This document shows positions 26,437 through 35,975 of a DNA stretch of 64,000 nt, in pieces. The translations under genes were made by a program, and so were the position numbers. The DNA is taken from contig JACPVR010000022.1 in assembly GCA_016197405.1 (NCBI GenBank), positions 217,455-281,454 of the forward strand. The letters are read 5' to 3'. Position 1 is the first letter of the stretch; each line of letters begins with the position of its first letter. The notes below the pieces were generated by a model. It was not told the origin of the DNA. It did no database searches and saw only the letters and a program-made list of their open reading frames with translations. The stretch comes from Mycobacterium sp. Its GTDB lineage: Bacteria > Actinomycetota > Actinomycetes > Mycobacteriales > Mycobacteriaceae.

Positions 26437-27506
26437 CAGCGGGTCGCATTCAAGAAGACGTACTGCAGGAGATTGATATCGACGCCGTAAGGCTGTCCGG
26501 CGACGTTGGCACAGCTACCCGGCATCGAGGCGTTCATGACGGCGCACACGTACGGGCCGTTGGGTGAACGGACGTGATAGAGCGGCGGCCGAAACGACAT
26601 GATGAAGTCCCGGTTGTTGAAATGGTTTGCCGCGCCGTTGATCCACCTGGGCAACGGGTCGAGCAGACTGGCCAGTCCCGCAGCGTGTGGTGAGTTGATC
26701 CGCAGGGCATCCGACACCGAGTTGAGCGTCAGCTGGATCTCGTCGCCGGCGTGCACCTCCAGATCGGAGACGGCAGTGATGATCGGGACCAGCGGCTGGA
26801 CCATGTCGCGGGCACCGACGATGGCATTGACCACGTCAGGGGTCGTCGTCCCGGCGTCGTTGAGGATCTCTTTCATGGGGCCGCGCATCTGCAGAAGGGT
26901 GTCGGTCACCAATCCGAGGTTCGTGACGATCGAGCTCATATCGCTGATCGCGGCGTCGGGACTGTCGAGAAGGCTCGATGACGCGGTGAGGATCTGATTG
27001 ACGCCGGCCCCGTTGCGCTGGCTGGCCTGATCGAGCTGGGCGATGACATCGCCGATGTTCGATGACGTTTCGGGGTTGATCCCGTTGATGAAGGTGTTGG
27101 CCGATCCGATGATCTCCGAGAGGCTCTTCGGCGTGACCGAGCGGTCCAACGGCACGCACTGGCCGGCGCTCATCGTCGGGCCACTCGCATAGTTGCCCAC
27201 CAGCTCCAGTGCCCGGTCGGCGAGGATCGACGTCGATCGCACAACGGCTTTGACATCGCCGGGCAGCGTGCGCTGCTGGTTCAAGGTGAAATCGACGCGC
27301 ACGCTCTGCGGGCCCGGTTTGATCGCGTCGATCGTGCCGATCTTGTAGCCCATTTGGGTCACCGGATTGCCGGCATAGAGCCCGACCGAGTCGGGCAGGA
27401 TGGCGCAATAGTGGGCTGCGGTCGGCGCCGCAGTGGACGTGGCGCAGGACGTCACCGATGCGGCCACCACGACGCCTGCCAGCAGCAGACGCGGCCCCCT
27501 CAGCAC
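26436..27506 (-). CDS. mceD: Mce family protein MceD with a lipoprotein-like signal
   Basis: This 356-residue Mce protein starts at a GTG (27506) that forms GTGCTGA with the mceC stop. The leader VLRGPRLLLAGVVVAASVTS precedes a Cys at residue 21, a lipobox-like VTSC. The fourth Mce protein is usually a membrane-anchored subunit, so two consecutive lipoprotein-type subunits (D and E) are unusual. The Mce domain lies at about 45-125 (VGLYAGNPVTQMGYKIGTID). The C-terminus contains several Cys residues. An in-frame ATG eight codons upstream is a less likely start. Confidence 0.88.
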   Translation of the reverse strand: MLRGPRLLLAGVVVAASVTSCATSTAAPTAAHYCAILPDSVGLYAGNPVTQMGYKIGTIDAIKPGPQSVRVDFTLNQQRTLPGDVKAVVRSTSILADRALELVGNYASGPTMSAGQCVPLDRSVTPKSLSEIIGSANTFINGINPETSSNIGDVIAQLDQASQRNGAGVNQILTASSSLLDSPDAAISDMSSIVTNLGLVTDTLLQMRGPMKEILNDAGTTTPDVVNAIVGARDMVQPLVPIITAVSDLEVHAGDEIQLTLNSVSDALRINSPHAAGLASLLDPLPRWINGAANHFNNRDFIMSFRPPLYHVRSPNGPYVCAVMNASMPGSCANVAGQPYGVDINLLQYVFLNATR

Positions 27507-28459
27507 GGTGACCCCGGTACCGGTATACACAGGTCGGTCGCCAGCAGTTCCGGCGGCGAGTTCTGGCGGTCCAGCGCGTCGTCGAGACGGGTGCGGGTCC
27601 GCTTGAGGATGCGGACGATCAAGCCGTTGCGGTCGGCCCAGGTGCGCACGATCTGTTGCCAGCGAATGATCTTCTCCAGGAACTCATCTCGATGATTCAT
27701 GTAGAACGTTCCAAGCGGCCCGATACCCTGCAGCACCTGGCCCATGCCTTGCAGCGCTCCGGCGAAGCCCTTGCCGTAGAGCACCAGTGTCTGCTCGAGG
27801 ATGGAGACCTTTTCGATGAGCTCCTGCAAACGGCCGCGGTAATTGCTCAATTGGGCGATGTACTCGTCAGACATGTCGAGGATCTGCGTCAGCTGCCCGC
27901 GCTGGCGCTCCAGCGTGTCCGTCATGGTCTTACCGGCATCCACGATCGAGCTGATGGTCTCGATGTTGGTACCTGTGAGGCCCTGCTGTACCTCGTTCAG
28001 CGACTGGTTGATGGGAGCCGTTTCGACCCGGTCGGTGATCCTGGTGGCATCGGTCAGTGTTCGAACGAGGCTGTACGGCAGAACCACTCGTTCTTTGGGA
28101 ATCGGACGATCCCCGAGTGGTCGATCTCCGAGAGACTCGAGGCTGACGTAGTAGCCACCGACGACAGTGAGCATCCGCACCTGAACGGTCGATTGGTCAC
28201 CGACGAAAGCGTCACCCTTGACAGACGCCCGCACGCGCACTTCGTCGGGTTCGATCGAGAGGTCTTTGACCTGGCCCACGGTGATTCCCGCGATGCGCAC
28301 ATTGAGCCCCGGGCTGATCGAGGAGGCGTCGTCGGTGAAGAAGGTGATGATCTTGTTGCCTGGCGGGCTGACGTACACCATGGCCGCGACGATCGCGAGG
28401 GCCGTCACGATGGCTACCGCCGCGCTGCCCAGTACTTTGGGATTGCGCAGTACGTTCAT
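27500..28459 (-). CDS. mceC: Mce family protein MceC
   Basis: This 319-residue protein has an N-terminal anchor (VLGSAAVAIVTALAIVAAMVY around residues 9-30), an Mce domain (SPGLNVRIAGITVGQVKDL) and a coiled helical region with LEQTLVLYGKGFAGAL. The ATG at 28459 overlaps the mceB stop by four bases. The C-terminus is short compared with proline-rich MceC proteins of the mce1 operon. Confidence 0.92.
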   Translation of the reverse strand: MNVLRNPKVLGSAAVAIVTALAIVAAMVYVSPPGNKIITFFTDDASSISPGLNVRIAGITVGQVKDLSIEPDEVRVRASVKGDAFVGDQSTVQVRMLTVVGGYYVSLESLGDRPLGDRPIPKERVVLPYSLVRTLTDATRITDRVETAPINQSLNEVQQGLTGTNIETISSIVDAGKTMTDTLERQRGQLTQILDMSDEYIAQLSNYRGRLQELIEKVSILEQTLVLYGKGFAGALQGMGQVLQGIGPLGTFYMNHRDEFLEKIIRWQQIVRTWADRNGLIVRILKRTRTRLDDALDRQNSPPELLATDLCIPVPGSPC

Positions 28460-29460
28460 TGCTTGCACAGCACCACCTTCTGACCGTTGAGCAGCACGTC
28501 GACGGGCAACGGAAGTTCGGCGCGCCCGTTGGAACATGACAGCGCTTGCCCCTCTTGCCCGGGCGGCGGAATGTTGTCCCACATCACCGGCACCAGCTTG
28601 ATGGCGTCCATGGTGTCGTCGAAGTTCGTGATCGCCTTGTCCAGCGCGGCGTCGACGTCGATACCGGGCTTGAAGCCGGCACCGTTGAGGACCTGCACCA
28701 CCGATCTGGTGAATTCCGGACCGTAGATCTGCGATTTACGGAATTCGTCGAGCACCGTCAGCGCTGCGTCGATGGGACGGTTGAGCCACTCGATGATCTG
28801 GACGAAATCCCGGCTGTGCCCGGACATGGTGTCGGCCACGTTCTTGAGGTTCTGCAGCAGCGTGGCCACGACTTGCTGGCGATCGGCCAGGAACCGGGTC
28901 AGCGTGTTGACGCTCTCCAGTACCGGGCCGAGCCCAGTGCCGTCTCCGGACAGGAACGTGTCGACGTTGTCGGTGAACTTGTTGAGGTCATCGGGACTCA
29001 AGGTGGCCAGCACCGGCTGCAAACCGTTGAACAGACGCGTGATGTCGAACGAGGCCACCGTCATCGACGTCGGTATCGGGTTCGGCACCGCAGCAACCGA
29101 TCCCGGTCCTTCGTGCGCGTTCTGGACGTCGACGTAACGCAGACCGGTGAGGGCCTGATACTTGACCGCCAACCGGGTATCGGCACCGATGCGGTACTGA
29201 TCGTCAAGGGTGAGGCCGACCTCGGCGACGCTCTGACCATCGCGCCGGCGGAGGTCGATGGAGTCGACCTTGCCCACACGAACACCGCGGACACGGACGT
29301 CGGCGCCGCTGCGCAGCCCGGACACATCGGTGAACTCGGCTGTGTAGGAATGCAATTTAGCGTCGACCGGTTGCCGGATGACGTTGATGACGAGGGTCAG
29401 CAGGAGGACGGTGACCGCCAGCGCAATGCCCAGACGCCACAGGGCCGCAAAGGGTTTCAC
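28456..29460 (-). CDS. mceB: Mce family protein MceB
   Basis: This 334-residue protein has an N-terminal membrane segment (GIALAVTVLLLTLVINVI), an Mce domain at about 40-115 (LRSGADVRVRGVRVGKVDSI) and a C-terminal helical and coil region ending with CSNGRAELPLPVDVLLNGQ. The start is a GTG at 29460, overlapping the mceA stop by one base. Confidence 0.92.
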   Translation of the reverse strand: MKPFAALWRLGIALAVTVLLLTLVINVIRQPVDAKLHSYTAEFTDVSGLRSGADVRVRGVRVGKVDSIDLRRRDGQSVAEVGLTLDDQYRIGADTRLAVKYQALTGLRYVDVQNAHEGPGSVAAVPNPIPTSMTVASFDITRLFNGLQPVLATLSPDDLNKFTDNVDTFLSGDGTGLGPVLESVNTLTRFLADRQQVVATLLQNLKNVADTMSGHSRDFVQIIEWLNRPIDAALTVLDEFRKSQIYGPEFTRSVVQVLNGAGFKPGIDVDAALDKAITNFDDTMDAIKLVPVMWDNIPPPGQEGQALSCSNGRAELPLPVDVLLNGQKVVLCKQ

Positions 29461-30617
29461 TACGGAGTACCCCCTGCCGATTGTGAGCCGAGATCGGGCG
29501 GGGTCGGGGCCGGCGGGTCGGTGACCGTCGCGGCGGGGGCGGACGCACCCGGCACGGCGGCTGCGGCCGGATCGACCGGCGGTGCCGCGCCCATCGCGTC
29601 AAGTGGTGCTGCCACCCCGGGCAGGCTGTCCAAGATGACCCGCACGTTGACGGCGCGACGGTCCGGTGGACCGCCGAACAGCCGTTGCAGGCGCTCACGG
29701 TATTCGCGCGCGGTGTCGGCGATGGCATCGGGTGGGACGACCCCTGGCGCCACGTCCGTGAGGATCTTGAGCATGTTGGTCAGCGGGGCCAGGTCGGTGC
29801 TGTGGCTCCCCACGAGCCTGCCGGCGGCACCGAAGAGATCCGTCGAGGCAAGTTTGATCGTGGGCTTGAACGTGTTCTGGAAGAAGTCCTCGGTGGCCCC
29901 GTCGAGGGCACCGTGCAAGAAGTAGTCCCCGGTACTTATCGACGCATTGACCATCCCTGGAAATGCGACGCTGATGCCCGTGGCGTTGGCCATCAACTGC
30001 TCCGTACTGACGCTCTGCACCCGGGCGACCGTCTCGGCGACGACCAGCATTGTTTCCAGCAGTGGGTCGAGGCCGTCGAGGTAGGTCGTGGATCGCTCGA
30101 TGACGTCGATGAGCTGCGGTGTGAACACACCGTGGGAGATTTCGCCCAACCGTTGCAGCATCGCCTGCAGGGTGAAATTGCCTGTCGGACTGACGTGGAT
30201 CAGCGAACCGTCGGTCAACGGGTGCCCACCCTGGCCCGGGCGCACATTGATACCGGTGACACCGAAGTAGTTGGCGGGCCGAAAGTCGACGCCCATGGTG
30301 TCGGTCAGGCCCGCGGTCGGCCCACTTTCCAGGTCTGCCAGCAGTCGGATGCCGCCGGCGGGCAGGCTGGTTACCTGCCGCACCTCTCCGACCTTGACTC
30401 CGTGCACCATCAGCGCCGTGCCTGGTTTGACACCTTCACCGACATAAGGTGATTCGATCGCCACGTTCACCAGATCCGCCTGGCTGTCCCGGAACGGATT
30501 GACGATCAGCAGGGCCGCGACCGCGCTGATAACGGTCACCACAGCCAGGCCGACGACCACCAGGAGTCGGGCCTCCTGCTCTTCGGACAACTTTCGGAAC
30601 AACATCTGCGCCGCCAC
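29460..30617 (-). CDS. mceA: Mce family protein MceA
   Basis: This 385-residue first Mce subunit has a cytoplasmic tip, a membrane anchor (LLVVVGLAVVTVISAVAALLI), an Mce domain (VKPGTALMVHGVKVGEVRQV) and a helical domain. The last 60 residues are Pro- and Ala-rich (PGASAPAATVTDPPAPTPPD). The start is a GTG at 30617 next to the yrbEB stop; an ATG four codons in is the alternative. Confidence 0.92.
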   Translation of the reverse strand: MAAQMLFRKLSEEQEARLLVVVGLAVVTVISAVAALLIVNPFRDSQADLVNVAIESPYVGEGVKPGTALMVHGVKVGEVRQVTSLPAGGIRLLADLESGPTAGLTDTMGVDFRPANYFGVTGINVRPGQGGHPLTDGSLIHVSPTGNFTLQAMLQRLGEISHGVFTPQLIDVIERSTTYLDGLDPLLETMLVVAETVARVQSVSTEQLMANATGISVAFPGMVNASISTGDYFLHGALDGATEDFFQNTFKPTIKLASTDLFGAAGRLVGSHSTDLAPLTNMLKILTDVAPGVVPPDAIADTAREYRERLQRLFGGPPDRRAVNVRVILDSLPGVAAPLDAMGAAPPVDPAAAAVPGASAPAATVTDPPAPTPPDLGSQSAGGTP

Positions 30618-31487
30618 CTACCCCTTGAACACGAAGAGGGGCTCCAGGCCCCACAGGACGATGGTCAGCACCACGTCGAGGACCATGATCGCGACCAGGC
30701 TGGCTCGTACCGCTCGTCCAGATGCCCGCCCGACACCGACGGGACCGCCGCTGGTGAAGTAGCCGTAGAAGCAGTGGATCAGTGTCACCGCAGCACAGAA
30801 CACCGTCGCCTTCAGCAGCGAATAGACGATATCGCCGAACGGTAGGAATTGGATGAAGTAGTGCTGGTATGTCCCGCCCGGCTGATCGTGGAATACCCGA
30901 ATCACGGTGCTGGACACGTAAAAACTGGTGACGAGCGTGAGCAGGTAGCCGGGGACCACGGTGACCATCGCCCCGATCAACCGGGTGCCCACGACAAAGG
31001 GAATGGCTCGCAGGCCGAGGGCCTCCACAGCGTCGATCTCTTCCGAGATCCGCATCGCCCCGATCTCGGCGGTCATCCGGCAGCCCGCCTGCGAGGCGAA
31101 GGCGATACCCGCGACCAGAGGTGCCATCTCACGCACATTGGCCAGACCGCCGACGATTCCGGAAAGCGCACCGAATCCGATGAGGTTCAGCGTCGAGTAG
31201 GCCTCCACGGCCACGGTGCCACCGATGGCGATACCGAGGATCACCAGGACACTGACCACCCCGCCATCGACGATGATCGATCCCCGGCCCCAGGCGAGAT
31301 CATTCATGGCATGAAGGGTCTGGCGCCGATATCGGCGAAGCGTGACGGGCAACAGCCACAGGGTCACTGCGGTGAACACCACGAATTGGCCGACCTGCCC
31401 AAATATGTTCTGGGCCAGTCGCATCGATGCGAGGTGTCCGGCGAACCTGAGCATGTGCGCCGAAGGGCGCGCGGCTGGCGAGGCCAT
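30618..31487 (-). CDS. yrbEB: MlaE-type ABC transporter permease YrbEB
   Basis: This 289-residue permease is the second of the pair that forms the inner-membrane part of an Mce transporter. Hydrophobic segments are spread from about residue 25, and the MlaE signature is visible in MAPLVAGIAFASQAGCRMTAEIGAM and EEIDAVEALGLRAIPFVV. The ATG at 31487 overlaps the yrbEA stop as TGATG. The ATPase (Mkl type) is not in this window, as usual for mycobacterial mce operons. Confidence 0.94.
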   Translation of the reverse strand: MASPAARPSAHMLRFAGHLASMRLAQNIFGQVGQFVVFTAVTLWLLPVTLRRYRRQTLHAMNDLAWGRGSIIVDGGVVSVLVILGIAIGGTVAVEAYSTLNLIGFGALSGIVGGLANVREMAPLVAGIAFASQAGCRMTAEIGAMRISEEIDAVEALGLRAIPFVVGTRLIGAMVTVVPGYLLTLVTSFYVSSTVIRVFHDQPGGTYQHYFIQFLPFGDIVYSLLKATVFCAAVTLIHCFYGYFTSGGPVGVGRASGRAVRASLVAIMVLDVVLTIVLWGLEPLFVFKG

Positions 31488-32401
31488 CACGACACTTCCA
31501 TGGGAAAGAACATGGTCTGCAGCTGCGTGATGGCCAGGTTGACGATGGCGATACAGACCACGTTGAGAACCACCGAGGAGTTGACGGCATCGGCGACCCC
31601 ACGCGGTCCGCCCTTGGCCTCCATGCCCCGCAGGCATGAAACCACGGCAACGATTCCGGCGAAGATCAGCGACTTGCCGACGGTGAACCAGACATCGGTG
31701 ACCGAGGCGAACGTGCCAAAGGATTGCCAGAAGCTTCCTGCGGTCACCCCGCTGACGCCTACCGCCAGTGCGAACGACGCCGCGACCGCAGAAGCGATGA
31801 TGATCGAGCACAGCATCGGCGCGATGATCAGGAGCGCGAGGAACCGGGGGACGACCAGGTGACGTACCGGATCGATGCCCAATACCCGTAGCGCATCGAG
31901 TTCTTCGCGGATCGCCCGGGCACCGAGGTCGGAGGCGATCGCGGATGCCGCAGCTCCACCCATCAGAAGGCCGGCGGTCACCGGAGCACCCTGGCGCACG
32001 ATGCCGACGCCACTGGCCGCTCCCACAAGCGAACTCGCGCCCACCTGGTTCACCAGACCGGCCGTCTGAATCGAGACGATCGCACCGATCGGAATGGCCA
32101 TCAGGAGAGCCGGGGTGGCGGTGACCTTCAACAGCGTCCAAGCCTGAACCAGCGTTTCCCCGATGGGCAGCCGGAACGTGACGGTATCGAGAATGGTGTA
32201 GCGCAGGACCGAAGCCGCGACGAGAACCCCTCGACCGATGGTGGCCGTGCTGCGTACCGGAATGGAGACGAGGTGGGCGACCGCGCGGCGGATCGCGCGC
32301 CAGGTTTTGTTCGCTAGCATCGGCGCGGCACCGCGCGGACCACGCGGTTGCGCCAGCTCGGTCGGGGCAGGGGACGCCTGACCCGCAGTTACTAACTGCA
32401 A
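31487..32401 (-). CDS. yrbEA: MlaE-type ABC transporter permease YrbEA
   Basis: This permease is the first gene of the ten-gene mce operon. The MlaE signature appears in GAPVTAGLLMGGAAASAIASDL and REELDALRVLGIDPVRHLVV. From 32401 the protein is 304 residues; an internal ATG at 32320 (MLANKTWR) would give 277 and matches the usual family start better. All downstream genes overlap or nearly touch, so the operon is translated as a unit. Function: transport of a hydrophobic molecule across the envelope, powered by an ATPase encoded elsewhere. Confidence 0.92.
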   Translation of the reverse strand: MQLVTAGQASPAPTELAQPRGPRGAAPMLANKTWRAIRRAVAHLVSIPVRSTATIGRGVLVAASVLRYTILDTVTFRLPIGETLVQAWTLLKVTATPALLMAIPIGAIVSIQTAGLVNQVGASSLVGAASGVGIVRQGAPVTAGLLMGGAAASAIASDLGARAIREELDALRVLGIDPVRHLVVPRFLALLIIAPMLCSIIIASAVAASFALAVGVSGVTAGSFWQSFGTFASVTDVWFTVGKSLIFAGIVAVVSCLRGMEAKGGPRGVADAVNSSVVLNVVCIAIVNLAITQLQTMFFPMEVS

Positions 32402-32626
32402 CGTACATCGCCCCTATTGGCTACGCAGGTTGCCGACATTAACTGGCCATCCACGGAGATATGCATGTGTTTTTACCTCTGTTCCTACGGATGATGTCGG
32501 CGCGCCTATGATTCGTACCACACCTTACTGACTACTTGTCAATCCTCGCGGGAGCTCGGCGCATCCTTTGCCCATCCGCTGCCCAGGTGAACCGACGGCG
32601 TCAGCGGACCGGCATCTGTCGCACGC

Positions 32627-33223
32627 TCAATCGCAGACACCGGAGCGATGAATCCTGCTGCCCCACCGTTTCGCGCGTTGCAGCGACGGACCGACGAACC
32701 ACGCCGGCTGGTGGCCATGAATCCCCGCACTGACATTGGAGAGCTGTTGCCACAGCCAATAGAACGTTTCACCCTGGTACATCGGGAAGTACTGATCACC
32801 CAGATAGTTCTGGCTCATCGTCAATGCCTGCGCACGCGGGGTCAGGTATGCCAGGGATTGATCCAGATTCGCCAGGACGGCATCGGCAATCTGCTGGTTG
32901 CCGGCCACACCGTAGTCACCGTTGGCGCGGCTGAGACTGTCGTCAAACCGTTCGATCTGCGCGATCAACGAGTCGTACTGCGCCGTATACCACTGGCACA
33001 TCTCCCCTTCGGCGGTGATGTCAGCGCCGGTGACCTCGTTTCGCGTCTGGTCGTAGGGAAACGGGAACTTCGGCTGCCAGCCGTTGACAACAGGAACGAT
33101 GACCGGCAGTGGCGGAGCGATCTCCTCGACGGTGGGCTCGGCGTTGGCCGGCACGGTCACCGATGTGAATCCGAGCCAGATAGCCGTCGCCACCACCAGC
33201 CAGGACGTGCAGAAACGGCGCAT
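32627..33223 (-). CDS. Exported protein of unknown function
   Basis: This 198-residue protein has a clear signal peptide (MRRFCTSWLVVATAIWLGF, cleavage after ANA near residue 29). The mature part is hydrophilic and helical with VVNGWQPKFPFPYDQTRNEV and several Trp and Tyr residues. I do not recognise a domain. The ATG at 33223 has GAGGGG 5 bases upstream; a GTG five codons earlier is possible. It is on the mce strand, 225 bp upstream of yrbEA, so it may be expressed with the transporter or have its own promoter. Confidence 0.75.
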   Translation of the reverse strand: MRRFCTSWLVVATAIWLGFTSVTVPANAEPTVEEIAPPLPVIVPVVNGWQPKFPFPYDQTRNEVTGADITAEGEMCQWYTAQYDSLIAQIERFDDSLSRANGDYGVAGNQQIADAVLANLDQSLAYLTPRAQALTMSQNYLGDQYFPMYQGETFYWLWQQLSNVSAGIHGHQPAWFVGPSLQRAKRWGSRIHRSGVCD

Positions 33224-33491
33224 ATTTGAGCCCCTCACTCACCAGCGCCGCATATCACGCAGGTGTTCAGCCGGATCGATCTGCATGACGGTACCCACGG
33301 ACCGCCAGCGACGCCAGATCCCGGCGCTTTTTACGCCTCCGCAAGTAGTACCGTCCTCCCACCCCGATTGCCAGTCCGCATCACGGTGGGGGGTTATTGA
33401 TTACGCAAACTGCTAGGAAGCCGCGTCTGAATACGCTAGCCTGGTCACGCCGCAGCCGGCTCCAGCCGCGAGTTCGACGAGTGAGGTCACG

Positions 33492-33947
33492 ATGCGCACA
33501 ATCCCGATACTGATCATGATCTCGATTCCTTTTGCGGGGCTGGGCTTTTCCACACCGACACCCGCTCATGCGGAACCGCAATCGGCGTTGGCACAAGCCG
33601 TCATCACGGCGCGAGCAACATCCACCTGCACGCCGCTGGAGTCCGATCCGCTCGTCGAACGGGCCGCAGCCATGGCGAACCTGTCATCGAGCGACTACAT
33701 CTCGTTCCGGAGTGCAGCCGTCCCGTTCACCGACCCGATGCCCGCACTGTCCACGATCGGCTACCACGCTGCAAAGGCTCTTCTGCTATCCGGCTACGGC
33801 GCGACACAAGCCGACGCGCTGCACGGACTCATGCTGCAGTGGCAGGCAGCCGAACCGGACTGCTCGTACACGCAGTTCGGAACGAGCACCTGGCATGACG
33901 ATGCGGGCTTCGAACTCGCATCGGTAGTGCTGACGACGCCGGCATAG
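33492..33947 (+). CDS. Small exported protein of unknown function
   Basis: This 151-residue protein has a signal peptide (PILIMISIPFAGLGF, cleavage after AHA near residue 27). The mature part has two Cys (CTPLESDPLVERAA and DCSYTQFGTS) and the pattern HDDAGFELASVVL near the end, which recalls small secreted mycobacterial proteins related to the CAP fold, but the link is weak. The ATG at 33492 follows GAGG. Divergent from the preceding exported-protein gene. Confidence 0.72.
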   Translation: MRTIPILIMISIPFAGLGFSTPTPAHAEPQSALAQAVITARATSTCTPLESDPLVERAAAMANLSSSDYISFRSAAVPFTDPMPALSTIGYHAAKALLLSGYGATQADALHGLMLQWQAAEPDCSYTQFGTSTWHDDAGFELASVVLTTPA

Positions 33948-34034
33948 TAATCAGCCAGGCGCACCCACTGCATTGCAAAATCCGCTCCGCTGTACGACTG
34001 AAAGACATTTCTCAGTCGATCCTGATATCAGTGG

Positions 34035-34042
34035 TACGCATA
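34035..34042. promoter_or_regulatory. TATGCGTA motif (copy 2, as TACGCATA)
   Basis: This octamer lies in the 258-bp gap upstream of the exported-protein pair at 34206 and is the same motif as at 20846, 38681, 49508 and 49545. Confidence 0.35.
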
Positions 34043-34205
34043 CTTGACTTGAGGAGTTTGTCCGCAGTACGGTGCATGCGGTGTCCGGCATCACATATAC
34101 GCCGCACTGATATGCGATCAAGGGAAGTTCGCCACGCCGGCGCGATCATTTCGTCACGGTGACGCTTCATGCATCTACCGCCCTTCGAGAACACGGAGTC
34201 CGCGA

Positions 34206-34745
34206 ATGGCACGCTGTCCGCATCCGCGGTTGTCCCGTCGGGCACAGGCGCTTGCGGTGGCCGCGAGCCTGACGATGCTGGCGATCCCAGGGATCGTGCA
34301 GGCTGAACCGCCGTCGGCGGACCAGGGATCGCACCCTTACCCGGATCTGCGCTTCTTCACCGAGATCGACGCCGCACCTTATGCGATGTCCGATCCACCT
34401 GGGGCAACGCTGCCCGATCAACCCGGCTACTGGTTCACAACGGCTCAGGGACTCAGCTGCGGGATCTGGTTCCGCGGAAGCTTTGGGTGCACGGGTGCTA
34501 TCCCCGGAGCTCCGCCGGGCATCGATAAAATCGGCTGGATCACCGGTGACACCCGAGTGCACTACGACTGGACGTTGGCTATCCGGTTCCCACCCCCTCG
34601 CGGGTCGAATCCCATTCCACCGCTTTCGTTCATCTCGATCGAAGGGACTCGGTGCGGAACCACGGTCGATCTGAGCACGTACTGCGAACGCGGCCCGTTC
34701 CGATTCCTCATCACCCCCACTCACACCTGGTTGAACGGCACATGA
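34206..34745 (+). CDS. Exported Cys-rich domain protein, tandem copy 1
   Basis: This 179-residue protein has a signal peptide (LAVAASLTMLAIPGIVQA) and a mature domain with the pattern WFTTAQGLSCGIWFRGSFGCTGAIPG and, later, ISIEGTRCGTTVDLSTYC. The same pattern recurs in the next gene and twice in the protein at 59929. Two disulfides seem likely. It overlaps the next gene by four bases (ATGA). Function unknown. Confidence 0.78.
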   Translation: MARCPHPRLSRRAQALAVAASLTMLAIPGIVQAEPPSADQGSHPYPDLRFFTEIDAAPYAMSDPPGATLPDQPGYWFTTAQGLSCGIWFRGSFGCTGAIPGAPPGIDKIGWITGDTRVHYDWTLAIRFPPPRGSNPIPPLSFISIEGTRCGTTVDLSTYCERGPFRFLITPTHTWLNGT

Positions 34746-35266
34746 CACCACGTATCCCCACATCGCTGTTGCGAGGAATCGCCGCCGTCACCGTAATGCT
34801 CACCGGAACAATGCCTTTCGCATCTCCAGCCCAGGCCGCACCGGTATCCGATCCGTATCCGGACACCAGTGGATACCGTCCGGTGTCGAGCACGTGGATC
34901 TATCGCGTCGTCAATGAAGACGGCGTCTGGTTCACCAGCCCGGTGGGCGTGCGTTGCGGTATCGCCGATGACGGCAGTTACGGCTGCTCCGGTGCCCTGC
35001 CAGGGGTGAGCGCCGGCGAGAACGAAGTCGCGTGGTTCGTCGGCGACCCGTTCCCGCGGCTCTATCACTCCGAGGAGCCGCGGTTCTCATCACCTGCTGC
35101 GCAGACCCTCCTACGCGAACGCATGTCGATCGAGTATCGAGGGTCCCGGTGTTCGACTACACGCGATTCCGGTATCTATTGCATCCATGGCAATGACCCG
35201 AACAGCCAGCTCATGGTGACCACCACGATGGTGTGGCGCGGGGCAGACGCGGTCCCGGGAGGCTGA
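34742..35266 (+). CDS. Exported Cys-rich domain protein, tandem copy 2
   Basis: This 174-residue protein is paralogous to the upstream gene: signal peptide with AQA cleavage near residue 33, then WFTSPVGVRCGIADDGSYGC, SGALPGVSAGENEVAWFVGD and YRGSRCSTTRDSGIYC. The four Cys positions align with copy 1. Start at 34742 overlaps the previous stop. It converges with the TetR at 35295. Its role is unknown; it may bind an envelope component. Confidence 0.78.
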   Translation: MTPRIPTSLLRGIAAVTVMLTGTMPFASPAQAAPVSDPYPDTSGYRPVSSTWIYRVVNEDGVWFTSPVGVRCGIADDGSYGCSGALPGVSAGENEVAWFVGDPFPRLYHSEEPRFSSPAAQTLLRERMSIEYRGSRCSTTRDSGIYCIHGNDPNSQLMVTTTMVWRGADAVPGG

Positions 35267-35294
35267 CACCGAGGCGCTGCCGCTGATCCATGGC

Positions 35295-35924
35295 TCAGAC
35301 CGAGCCCACCATGGTCTTGCCAACGGCAATGAAGAGTTCGACACACCGGTCGACGAGCTGATCGCGCGTGTAGGGAACAGCGCCGCCCAGCCAAGCCCCC
35401 ATGATCTCCGCGATGCCTGCGATGATCACCAGGAACGCGAGATGCGCTTCCGCGGGGTGATTTTCGGCTCCATCCCAGAACAATCCGGCGTGCGGGGTCA
35501 GGGCATCACTGACCACTCGGGTGACCGCGGCGCGGACCCTGCTGAGCACATCGTCCTTCTGACCCTGGATCGTGATCTCACTCAATCGCGGATCGCCGAC
35601 GAGTTCCTCGAACATCACCGTCACTGCTACCCGCGCCCGCGCTGAGGGATGCGGTGGAGCCGCCTCGACCGCGGCCATGATCACATCGGCTGCCCGCGTT
35701 GCTTCGCGATCGAATATCGCGAGCATCAGATCATCGCGATCGGAGAAATTCTCGTAGAAATAGCGTTCCGTGAGTCCCGCGCGGGCGCATATGGCCGTCA
35801 CCGTGAGCTTGGCCGTCCCGACCTCGGCGAGTAGGTCCAGACCCGCCGAGAGCAGCCGCGCGCGGCGATCCGCCTGCCGCTGCTCCGCACTGACACCGCC
35901 ATAAGCCCTCTTCACAGCGTCCAC
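35295..35924 (-). CDS. TetR family regulator
   Basis: This 209-residue TetR has its DNA-binding domain at residues 18-65 (KLTVTAICARAGLTERYFYENFSDRDD around the recognition helix). The C-terminal domain is of the helical ligand-binding type. The start is a GTG at 35924; another GTG three codons on is possible. A perfect 10-bp-armed palindrome lies 52 bp upstream, between this gene and the divergent AveC-like gene at 36155, and is its probable operator. Confidence 0.87.
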   Translation of the reverse strand: MDAVKRAYGGVSAEQRQADRRARLLSAGLDLLAEVGTAKLTVTAICARAGLTERYFYENFSDRDDLMLAIFDREATRAADVIMAAVEAAPPHPSARARVAVTVMFEELVGDPRLSEITIQGQKDDVLSRVRAAVTRVVSDALTPHAGLFWDGAENHPAEAHLAFLVIIAGIAEIMGAWLGGAVPYTRDQLVDRCVELFIAVGKTMVGSV

Positions 35925-35975
35925 CGCATCTCGTCGTCGATCAGTTCCGAGCAGTCTTTCATACCGGCCTTGCCA

